A stretch of DNA of 24,117 nucleotides, taken from the IMG/VR virus record IMGVR_UViG_3300028840_001039, positions 1 to 24,117 of that record; one strand, written 5' to 3'. A program made the translations under genes and the position numbers. Origin of the DNA: a virus. The first letter of the stretch is position 1, and each line of letters starts with the position of its first letter. Shown one piece after another: positions 7,214-13,936 of the stretch. Below the pieces are notes generated by a model, which was not told the origin of the DNA, ran no database searches, and saw only the letters and a list, made by a program, of their open reading frames with translations.

Positions 7214-8632
7214 ATGACTATTCCAAGAGGATATGTATCAGACCACAAATATTGGGACCGAATGGGGCGCATTACGCCTAACATCGAATGGTCCGAATCA
7301 CACCGTCCGCACTTCGAGAGTATGCCAGCTCCTTGGCTTCCCGTTCAGCGGAGAGAAATTGAGATTGAGTATTACATCGTAGTGTCTTCAGGCAAAGTTG
7401 TAGCTGAATCTCGCGAAGGACATATCGTTCCTGCTGGGCTAAAGAAAGCCTGGAATATTGCTAGTGGTGCAACGGCACTAACGTATACTGCTACAGACGT
7501 ATCAGAAGGCGTTATTGATCTTACAACTGGTGTAGCCGTTACTGCTGCTGCAACTTACACAAGAGCACAAGTAACAACAGCTCTACGTGAACGTGGCCTA
7601 ATCCGCCATACTGAGCATGCAATGGACTTTATTTCCAATCCAGTTGGATTCGCTTCTTACAACTATTACAAGGCTGCAGGATCTGATCATTACAATCCAG
7701 CTAACCTTTACCAACATAACTTCCGTCCACAAGCTCTAGTTGCAATTACATGTGACTACGTTTCTACGTTCCCAGTGCTTCCAGCTCTAGCAACAACAGA
7801 AACAATGGCTAACGACAATACTGCTGGAGCTGCTGGAGCCCTAGAAGATTTCTTCGATGGCACAACTACTCCTCGTGTTGCTGGTTGGTTTAGTTCTACA
7901 CAAATTGCTGCAGTTACTCGTTATAGCGATGTTACTGCTGGTGATGATGTTGTAGGTTATATGTTTGTGAACTACCCAGTAGCTCATATTACAGAAGATA
8001 GTCCTTTCACAGCATCTGTTGCAGGTCTTACTCGTGAAGTAGACAGTATTGCAAGTATCAGTGCTGCTGGAGATTATTTTGTAGATTACGAAGTAGGAAT
8101 GTTGTTCCTATATGAAGCTGGCGGAAACGCTATTCCTTCTCCATGGACTGTAGTAGCTACTATTACTTATTACCACTATGCAACAACAGGTACTGCTACT
8201 AACACTGTTAGTACATATGCTTGTGCTACTGGTAATCTTGAGTATGGTGACTTCCTAACATACGATTCCAACAGTAACCTTATCAAGGCTGAACTTGATA
8301 TTGCAACTGGTACTGGAATGGACGGTTCTGGCGATCCGTTTGCTGCTGATCCTGAGTATGATACAGAAGCAACAAATGCTGTTGTTTCATTGCAACTAGA
8401 ACAAACAATTGATAACCACCTCTTTGGCGTTGTAGGTCAAATTATTGGCACAACAGTCTTCGGCGAAGGTCGTCATTCCAAAGACTATTTAGATAGAGTA
8501 CATACAGCTTATGCTGGCCAGACTGCTGCTAACATGCAGACTCCTGGTAGTGCCACTGGTGGACGTACTGACCAACTGACATATGCTAACGCTGCAGAGC
8601 GTATGATTATTGTCAACCTGGTATTCCGTTAA
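7214..8632 (+). CDS. Probable capsid decoration / major head-associated structural protein, 472 aa
   Basis: The gene lies between the scaffold and the major capsid protein, the usual place for decoration or head-stabilising proteins that coat the expanded capsid. Residues 30-76 (APWLPVQRREIEIEYYIVVS followed by SGKVVAESREGHIVPAGL) form a small beta unit. The segment PVGFASYNYYKAAG (143-156) and NPANLYQHNFRPQ (161-173) lead into a second beta region. A Gly/Ala/Thr-rich beta section fills most of residues 80-120 and 200-370. No catalytic motif or signal peptide is seen. The start is fixed by GGGAGG at 7201-7206. Codon choice resembles the capsid gene (more CGT, TTC and TAC than the flanking genes), which suggests a high-copy product. 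I considered a second capsid protein, but the HK97-like motifs are in the next gene. The exact role is inferred from position. Confidence 0.7.
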   Translation: MTIPRGYVSDHKYWDRMGRITPNIEWSESHRPHFESMPAPWLPVQRREIEIEYYIVVSSGKVVAESREGHIVPAGLKKAWNIASGATALTYTATDVSEGVIDLTTGVAVTAAATYTRAQVTTALRERGLIRHTEHAMDFISNPVGFASYNYYKAAGSDHYNPANLYQHNFRPQALVAITCDYVSTFPVLPALATTETMANDNTAGAAGALEDFFDGTTTPRVAGWFSSTQIAAVTRYSDVTAGDDVVGYMFVNYPVAHITEDSPFTASVAGLTREVDSIASISAAGDYFVDYEVGMLFLYEAGGNAIPSPWTVVATITYYHYATTGTATNTVSTYACATGNLEYGDFLTYDSNSNLIKAELDIATGTGMDGSGDPFAADPEYDTEATNAVVSLQLEQTIDNHLFGVVGQIIGTTVFGEGRHSKDYLDRVHTAYAGQTAANMQTPGSATGGRTDQLTYANAAERMIIVNLVFR

Positions 8633-8654
8633 GCCGAAGAAGGAGGAAATTAAA

Positions 8655-9914
8655 ATGGCAAGAAACATTGATTACACAAAAGCCTTCGGTGACAGCTATG
8701 AGCTATTCCGCGACACGTGGTTTAACGCTGGATTCAATGAGACTACACAGACTCAACTAGAATACAACGACATCATGGCTACACCAAATGCTAATTATTG
8801 GATGCCTAAAGTAGTAGAGGAAATTATCCGTGAACCTGTCGAGCCTATGCTGATTGTTGCGAGTCTATTAGACCGCATTCAGTATACTCCAGCTGCACGA
8901 ATTACATTCCCAGCTATTGGCGCTTTGGTAGCTTACGACCTTGCAGAAGGTCAAGCCTATCCTGAGCAACAGTTAAATGTTGCACCTGGTTCCATCACTA
9001 TCAACGTGGGGAAAACTGGTGTTGCGTTTAAGATCACTGAAGAGATGCGCAAGTACTCTCAGTTTGACGTCATCAATATGCACATCCGTGCTGCTCGTAG
9101 AGCACTTGATCGTCATAAAGAACAAAAAGGTATGAACTATATCACATCTATGGGCGTAACGTTGTTTGACAACATTAATCCTACTAGCTCTGTATACGGT
9201 ACATGCACAGGTCGTTCTATCACAGGTGCTGGAAACGGTTCTTGTCGTATGGAAGATCTTCTAAAAGCATATGCACATATTATGATGCAGGGTTATACTC
9301 CTGACACCATTCTAATGCACCCACTAACATGGTCTATGTGGATGGCTGATCCACTACTACAAACCATCGTTAAGAACACTGGTAATGGCCAATGGTTCCA
9401 ACCACACAGCATGCCTAAATCTGGTCTTCCATGGGCTTCTGCTTCGCAGAACAAAATGGGTATCAGTGGTGGATACGGACAATACACTCCAACTGGAAAT
9501 GCAGGATCTGAAACTCCAACTACTACTTCTGAAATTGATCAGAACCTGAACAACGCTCCAGTTATTCCTAGTTACTTCCCACATCCATTGCGCGTGTTGG
9601 TAAGTCCATTTGTTCCATTTAATGTACACAATAACACTTGTGACATTATGATCTTTGACTCCCAAAACCTCGGTGCTTTGGTTGTAGATGAAGAAGTAAT
9701 GATGGACCAATGGGAAGACATGTCTACTGACATCACTAAAGTCAAACTTAAAGAGCGTTATGCTTTTGCTATCTATGAAGATGGTTTGGCTATTGGTGTT
9801 CTTAGAAATGTACCAGTTGTAGCGAATGAAATCGCACTTCCAGTAAGTGCAACTATTTCCGCAGCTGGATCCCTGGATGAACTAACTACTACTACAGCAA
9901 TTAGTGGTCTATAG
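8655..9914 (+). CDS. Major capsid protein, HK97-fold, 419 aa
   Basis: This protein should form the icosahedral shell. Typical features of HK97-fold capsid proteins are visible in order: a helical N-terminus (about 1-75); a beta block with ITFPAIGALVAYDLAEGQAY (83-102); GKTGVAFKITEEMRKYSQFD (119-138) leading to the long spine-like helix (139-158); a middle domain with PDTILMHPLTWSMW (216-229); and a C-terminal strand pair DIMIFDSQNLGALVVDEE (330-347) and ERYAFAIYEDGLAIGVLRNV (367-386). It is about as long as usual. The ATG at 8655 follows AAGGAGG with good spacing and is preferred to an in-frame TTG 45 bases upstream that would overlap the previous gene. Arginine is CGN in 12 of 15 codons by my count, unlike neighbouring low-copy genes. 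A strong terminator follows. Proteolytic trimming of the N-terminus by the neighbouring protease is plausible but no cleavage site can be assigned. Confidence 0.9.
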   Translation: MARNIDYTKAFGDSYELFRDTWFNAGFNETTQTQLEYNDIMATPNANYWMPKVVEEIIREPVEPMLIVASLLDRIQYTPAARITFPAIGALVAYDLAEGQAYPEQQLNVAPGSITINVGKTGVAFKITEEMRKYSQFDVINMHIRAARRALDRHKEQKGMNYITSMGVTLFDNINPTSSVYGTCTGRSITGAGNGSCRMEDLLKAYAHIMMQGYTPDTILMHPLTWSMWMADPLLQTIVKNTGNGQWFQPHSMPKSGLPWASASQNKMGISGGYGQYTPTGNAGSETPTTTSEIDQNLNNAPVIPSYFPHPLRVLVSPFVPFNVHNNTCDIMIFDSQNLGALVVDEEVMMDQWEDMSTDITKVKLKERYAFAIYEDGLAIGVLRNVPVVANEIALPVSATISAAGSLDELTTTTAISGL

Positions 9915-9941
9915 TTTGTAGCGTCTTAGTGACGTAGCGTT

Positions 9942-9989
9942 GAAGAGGGAGGAGGAGCGGTCGGTCTCCTTCTCCCTTTTCTTGTTTTT
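9942..9989 (+). terminator. Intrinsic terminator after the major capsid gene
   Basis: GGGAGGAGGAG (9947-9957) pairs with CTCCTTCTCCC (9966-9976) around an eight-base loop, with one G-U pair. Flanking bases extend the stem by up to five more pairs (9942-9946 with 9977-9981). TTTTCTTGTTTTT follows the core stem. This is the best terminator in the window. It would lower transcription of the downstream connector genes relative to the capsid; some read-through is expected because no promoter is evident before the next gene. Confidence 0.85.
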
Positions 9990-10005
9990 AACCAAGGAGA
10001 GAATC

Positions 10006-10545
10006 ATGCGTCTTGTAAAGTTTAAGTTGGCAGATTCACCATTTTGGTTTCTTGATAATCTTATTAGATTGAATCAAGTTCATAAGATGAGTGACTTTGT
10101 TAATATAGACTCTCTTTCTGATGAACAAAAAGTAATTGTTAATAAGTCTATTGCATCAGGTGCGATTAAAGCTTTTGATCCTGAAAGCAATAGAGTTAAA
10201 AATATTAATGATACATCTTACGTCAATGGAGAGTTAGCAATTAGTCTAGAAGATATTGAAGAAGATGAATCCGACACGGTTCCGGAAGTATTTTCTATGA
10301 CTGTTAGTAATGATGAAGAAGAGGAAGAAGAGGAAGAAGAGGAAGAAGGTCCAACAGATACGGACTTTGATAATGCTCAGCTTCTTTTGGATAAAAATGG
10401 CAATACTGTAAAGAAAGCTCTTAAAGCTATTCCTAAAACAAATGAAGGTCTTTTGTTACTTCATGCTTGTCTCGGACTAGAGAAATCTGGTAAAAATAGA
10501 TTAGGTATTGTTAGTACAATTGAACAACGAATAATGGAGTTTTAA
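10006..10545 (+). CDS. Acidic hypothetical head/neck protein with an 11-Glu run, 179 aa
   Basis: Unrecognised. Residues 1-85 form a small folded N-terminus (FWFLDNLIRLNQVHK; a charged helix follows). Residues 85-115 are very acidic and end in eleven consecutive Glu (104-114), encoded by a nine-base tandem repeat. The C-terminus (about 121-179) is a compact helical unit with LLLDKNGNTVKKALKAI and LLLLHACLGLEKSGKNRLGI, which looks like a short protein-protein interaction domain. I chose the ATG at 10006 because AAGGAG at 9994-9999 is six bases upstream. An earlier in-frame TTG at 9940 would start inside the terminator stem. Its position just after the capsid gene suggests a head-completion or capsid-associated role, without direct evidence. 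Confidence 0.78.
   Translation: MRLVKFKLADSPFWFLDNLIRLNQVHKMSDFVNIDSLSDEQKVIVNKSIASGAIKAFDPESNRVKNINDTSYVNGELAISLEDIEEDESDTVPEVFSMTVSNDEEEEEEEEEEEGPTDTDFDNAQLLLDKNGNTVKKALKAIPKTNEGLLLLHACLGLEKSGKNRLGIVSTIEQRIMEF
10315..10349 (+). repeat. Nine-base coding tandem repeat (GAAGAAGAG)
   Basis: Three perfect copies of GAAGAAGAG (10315-10341) are followed by a partial fourth (GAAGAAGG), encoding the 11-Glu run of the preceding CDS. A repeat like this can gain or lose units by slippage while staying in frame. It also contains several GGA/AGGA stretches that resemble weak ribosome binding sites. Confidence 0.9.
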
Positions 10546-10546
10546 G

Positions 10547-10852
10547 ATGACTTTAGCAAAAAAAATTACATTGTTGCCACCAGACGGACCACATCAAGTT
10601 AAACTAAGAAGCAATTCAGATTGGCTTGCTGACGTAAAGAAAGATTATGAAGAAGAAGAAGAAGGAGAAATGAAAGTAACCGAAGGGTTTATTAGTGAAT
10701 TACGAGCCTTAGCTAAACGCCAAAAGGCCGAGTCTTCTGCTGAAGAGTTTGTTAAGATTCTTGGTAATGACGGTAAGGATGTTCCTAAGCCATCTCCTCA
10801 AGAGTCTGAAATTAATAAATTAGCAGATGAATTCGAAATTGAAGAGGAGTAG
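10547..10852 (+). CDS. Small acidic hypothetical protein, 101 aa
   Basis: Unrecognised. It is highly charged throughout, with a five-Glu run at residues 35-39, a mixed-charge helix (about 46-75, ISELRALAKRQKAESSAEEF) and an acidic tail ending EIEEE. It begins one base after the stop of the previous gene, whose last codons supply a GGAG-type ribosome binding site, so translation is likely coupled. An in-frame Met at residue 42 is preceded by GAAGGAG and could give a shorter product of 60 residues; this is speculative. No motif suggests an enzyme. Its place between capsid and connector genes suggests an assembly or small virion protein. Confidence 0.7.
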   Translation: MTLAKKITLLPPDGPHQVKLRSNSDWLADVKKDYEEEEEGEMKVTEGFISELRALAKRQKAESSAEEFVKILGNDGKDVPKPSPQESEINKLADEFEIEEE

Positions 10853-10859
10853 TGTGTAA

Positions 10860-12671
10860 ATGGCTACGGTCCCAAGTATTGTTAATGTTTATCCAGCAAA
10901 TGGTTCAGTTGGTATTCCAATTGGTGATCAATTCACAGTTACCTTTGATCAGGAGATGGATGAAGATTCAATAAATACTGGTACGTTTGTACTAACGGGA
11001 CCAGACCAAGGTCTCTTCTTCGGCGGGGAAATGAATCCATTTGAAGAACCTGGTCTTGCTCAGACGGATATTCTTGACTCACCATACTTTGGTGGATTTG
11101 TCAAATGTTCAGTTTCATTTTCTAGGGTAGATGCTTCTGGTGCTCCAGTTGCTGATAGTGCAGTAGACTATGCTGGTGCTGGTAATCTCTGGCGTACAGT
11201 TGCTACTCTCACTCCTCTAGCTCCTCTTTCTCCTAATAAAGAATATTCGGCTCTCCTTGCTGGCGATGAAGATACTACGAATGCTTTTGATAGTGGTGTT
11301 CGTACCAGGACTGTATTTGATCCTCAACCAGTTGCAGTAACTGGAACAGGCGTAATTAATCCTGGTGGAGGTTTTACTGGTACAACTAGTAAGACATATA
11401 TCGTTGAGGTTATTAGTGGTGGTCAAACAGGTAATGCTGTTTACCAATGGTGGGAAGAATCAGATCCACTTACTACATATAATGGTATTACTGTAACTGG
11501 TAAACGTGAATTAGAAAATGGCGTTTATATTACATGTGATCCTGATGGTACATTTGTTACTGGTGATAGATGGAGTATTGTTTGTATTCCTTTTTATGCA
11601 TTGCCTAATACATACAAATGGACCTTCAGTACTGGTAGTGGATCTGTTCTTACTCCTCCTTCTACATCTAGTGCTAGTGGTATTGCACAACTAGGTGTTA
11701 CTGAAGATGGAGCAACCTCTACATCTACTTACAGTGTTGTTTCTGTTGATCCAACAGGTGGTGAATATGGTGTTACTATTTCAGTAGATCCATATGCCGG
11801 GGAACGCATTGAATTTACTATGACAACTACGAACCCCACAGATGCCGCAACATTGGTTAATGCTATTGCTGTACGCTCTGAACCTGCTACTGGTGTAGAT
11901 GACTCACTAGGAGTTAGTTATACAGGAGAACTAGATTTCACAGTATCTCTTGTAGGCACTAATGTGATTAGAATTGATTTAGATCCTGGTCAGCTGTATC
12001 AAAACAATATTGTTATTGTTACACTTGATGCAACTATTGCCGATGATCAAGGTAATACATTAGGTTCTGAATATATTACATATTTCTCTACAACATATAC
12101 TCCTTTATATACAGGTCTTCGTAGAATAAGATTGGACCTTGGTTCTCTTATTGCTGATGTTCAAGACGAAACTATCATGCTTGCTATCTTAGAAGCATCT
12201 CTAATGGCCGATGCAATTACATTTGTATCAGCTACAGACAATACTACTTTTAGAAATATGGCTCGTCGTGAGTATACAACTTGTTTAGCAGAACTTACTC
12301 TTATTAATGGTATTGCTGCTGACGCTACTTCTTCTGATAAAATGAGTAAGAAACTCGGTGACTTATCAGTGTCTAGAGGTGGAGTAGGAGCAGGACTTGC
12401 AGATACAAGAAATAAACTTATGGGCTGTGTTGATTACTGGAAGATAGCAGTACAAACAGGTGGAGAAATTACACCTGATACTTCTTTGAAACCAGGAACA
12501 ACTGTCAAAGGTGCTAATGCTGAGGATGCAATTATTGTTGGTAGACAATGGGAAGCAACTTCTGGATTGGGACATTATCGTCCATCTACAAATACTTCTG
12601 TAAGAGGTAGTAGCAGTAGACGAGCACTTAAGACATGGAGAACTAAAAACTCCTGGAGGACTAACGACTAA
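10860..12671 (+). CDS. Ig-like (Big_5-type) domains joined to a head-tail connector-like C-terminus, 603 aa
   Basis: Residues 1-50 open with IVNVYPANGSVGIPIGDQFT and TVTFDQEMDEDSI, the hallmark of Big_5/SbsA-type Ig-like domains. YKWTFSTGSG (252-261) looks like the closing strand of such a domain, with inserted beta material between. A second Ig-like unit spans about 290-412 (SVVSVDPTGGEYGV to ITYFSTTY). The C-terminal region (about 425-535) is helical: LIADVQDETIMLAILEASLM, then ARREYTTCLAELTLINGI, then a polar loop and NKLMGCVDYWKIAV. It recalls the helical connector proteins (HK97 gp6/SPP1 gp15 type) that dock under the portal. Residues 570-603 are basic and Ser-rich, probably disordered. 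Ig-like domains on virions often decorate the particle and bind surfaces. The stop overlaps the next start (TAATG). The Ig call is good; the connector call rests on helix pattern and position. Confidence 0.75.
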   Translation: MATVPSIVNVYPANGSVGIPIGDQFTVTFDQEMDEDSINTGTFVLTGPDQGLFFGGEMNPFEEPGLAQTDILDSPYFGGFVKCSVSFSRVDASGAPVADSAVDYAGAGNLWRTVATLTPLAPLSPNKEYSALLAGDEDTTNAFDSGVRTRTVFDPQPVAVTGTGVINPGGGFTGTTSKTYIVEVISGGQTGNAVYQWWEESDPLTTYNGITVTGKRELENGVYITCDPDGTFVTGDRWSIVCIPFYALPNTYKWTFSTGSGSVLTPPSTSSASGIAQLGVTEDGATSTSTYSVVSVDPTGGEYGVTISVDPYAGERIEFTMTTTNPTDAATLVNAIAVRSEPATGVDDSLGVSYTGELDFTVSLVGTNVIRIDLDPGQLYQNNIVIVTLDATIADDQGNTLGSEYITYFSTTYTPLYTGLRRIRLDLGSLIADVQDETIMLAILEASLMADAITFVSATDNTTFRNMARREYTTCLAELTLINGIAADATSSDKMSKKLGDLSVSRGGVGAGLADTRNKLMGCVDYWKIAVQTGGEITPDTSLKPGTTVKGANAEDAIIVGRQWEATSGLGHYRPSTNTSVRGSSSRRALKTWRTKNSWRTND

Positions 12672-13240
12672 TGGCTGGTACAAATCCATATACAAATCTC
12701 TATCCAACAACTACTTCTGGTAAAGAGATTAATTTACGTACTGAAATGTACCGTACTTTGTATGGTAGTACAGATGAAGAAGCTAAAGGTCGTGAAGGTC
12801 TTTTAAGAAGAATGAGAAAAGATGCTAATGGACATCTTATCCGCTGTGTATGCAGAGATGATGTAACTGATGAGCCAGATAAAGATTATTATTGTAGATA
12901 TTGTTTGGGCATGGGTTACTATTGGGATGAGGTCAAAATAGTGTATTATAGAAATGATGATTCTTTTAGGAAACGTGAAAGAAAAAATCAAGAGTTTGAG
13001 GGAGATGACTTCTTTCTTGAGTATGACACTGTCATAACAACAGAAGACTACATTGTTACTGTTAATTTAGATAATGATGGAACTCCTTCAACTCCAATAA
13101 CAAGAGCAAAGATGTTTAAAATCTTGAGTTCCGACCCTTTTAGGTCAGATAGTGGTAGAATAGAGTTTATAAAAGTTCGTGCAATAGAAGAACGTAAATG
13201 GAGTGTTTGGTATGGTATCCAGAATAGACAACATAACTAG
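12671..13240 (+). CDS. Putative zinc-binding neck / head-closure protein, 189 aa
   Basis: Residues 59-82 carry CVC (C59, C61) and, after an acidic loop, CRYCLGMG (C75, C78). This is a C-x-C...C-x2-C-x-G-x-G pattern like a small zinc ribbon or knuckle. The flanks are helical (residues 20-50) and beta-rich (85-180). The position between the connector and the tail terminator/sheath genes fits a head-closure or neck protein, which joins the filled head to the tail. The gene starts at a TAATG overlap and its end overlaps the next gene by 29 bases, so the three neck genes are tightly coupled. The metal site is inferred from the four cysteines; the structural role is inferred from context. Confidence 0.7.
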   Translation: MAGTNPYTNLYPTTTSGKEINLRTEMYRTLYGSTDEEAKGREGLLRRMRKDANGHLIRCVCRDDVTDEPDKDYYCRYCLGMGYYWDEVKIVYYRNDDSFRKRERKNQEFEGDDFFLEYDTVITTEDYIVTVNLDNDGTPSTPITRAKMFKILSSDPFRSDSGRIEFIKVRAIEERKWSVWYGIQNRQHN

Positions 13241-13925
13241 TGTTCCTTCAGTTGAATCTGTAGGCACTCGTGTTCGTTTAAACGAATCAGAGATTGTTGC
13301 TGTTGTAGATAGATACTTAGATACTTTTGATAGGGGTACAAGAACTCCTGCTTCTGGTGCAGAACTTGGTGACTTTTTAGGAATGATACAGACAGTAGTA
13401 ACATCGAAGCAAACACAAGAAGGTGTACCTTCAGATAAGCAGATCTTAGTGGTAGAAGACGATCCCCCTGAGTCTGTAGATACTGAGGCAATAACATTCT
13501 ATCTTAAAACTAGAGTTCCTGGTCGTTTCGATCAAGGGCCTTCTGGTGCCGGTAGAATTAAAGAGGTAGTTCCTCATCAAAGATCTGTCGTCCCTCATCC
13601 TGAGGCTCCGTCTCAGAAGTTGGTTACGGCTGGCAGATTTTATGACAACTGGATTACTTTTAATATATATGCTCGAACTAATAAGTCTGCTAGAGATAGA
13701 CTCTTATGGTTTGAACGTGTGATGGACATTTATAATTGGTTTTTCCGTCTCTATGGTTTCCGCGTTGTTGAAGAAGGCGTTGGACACCGTGAGAGAATGA
13801 AAATAGACGAACTCACAGTAACAAAATACCCTATCACCTATATGGTGAGGACAGATGATACGTTCCAGTTTAATACACAAGAATTAAAAGAAATTCTTAT
13901 TGAACTAGAACTATCAAGCAATTAG
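13212..13925 (+). CDS. Probable tail terminator / tail completion protein, 237 aa
   Basis: This gene lies immediately before the tail sheath, the normal place for the protein that caps the tail tube and sheath at the neck. The C-terminal half contains FYDNWITFNIYARTNKSARD (143-162), a helix (LLWFERVMDIYNWFFRLYGF) and strands (KIDELTVTKYPITYMVRTDD). This alpha/beta arrangement, with a strand ending in a polar Arg-Thr segment, resembles tail terminator and completion proteins. The first 90 residues are polar and partly helical. I chose the ATG at 13212 because GGAG at 13200-13203 lies eight bases upstream; a GTG at 13203 in the same frame would overlap that site. It overlaps the zinc-protein gene by 29 bases. 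Alternative roles are another neck or head-completion protein. Confidence 0.65.
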   Translation: MVSRIDNITSVPSVESVGTRVRLNESEIVAVVDRYLDTFDRGTRTPASGAELGDFLGMIQTVVTSKQTQEGVPSDKQILVVEDDPPESVDTEAITFYLKTRVPGRFDQGPSGAGRIKEVVPHQRSVVPHPEAPSQKLVTAGRFYDNWITFNIYARTNKSARDRLLWFERVMDIYNWFFRLYGFRVVEEGVGHRERMKIDELTVTKYPITYMVRTDDTFQFNTQELKEILIELELSSN

Positions 13926-13936
13926 GAGGGTTCATA

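Noticed and set aside
7214-8632. Second major capsid protein
   Set aside because: The HK97-fold capsid motifs are all in the following gene. This protein lacks the spine-helix pattern and has a Gly/Ala/Thr-rich beta composition better suited to decoration.
8610-8654. N-terminal extension of the major capsid protein from a TTG
   Set aside because: It would overlap the previous gene and include its own ribosome binding site. The ATG at 8655 has AAGGAGG at good spacing.
9918-9940. Small direct repeat GTAGCGT and a 5-bp hairpin before the terminator
   Set aside because: Too short to distinguish from chance, and no function is suggested beyond the adjacent terminator.
9940-10005. Upstream TTG start for the acidic protein gene
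   Set aside because: The extension encodes the terminator stem and lacks its own ribosome binding site. The ATG at 10006 has AAGGAG six bases upstream.
10670-10852. Internal start (Met42) of the 101-aa gene
   Set aside because: The GAAGGAG before it is a by-product of Glu/Gly codons and there is no domain boundary to support a separate product.
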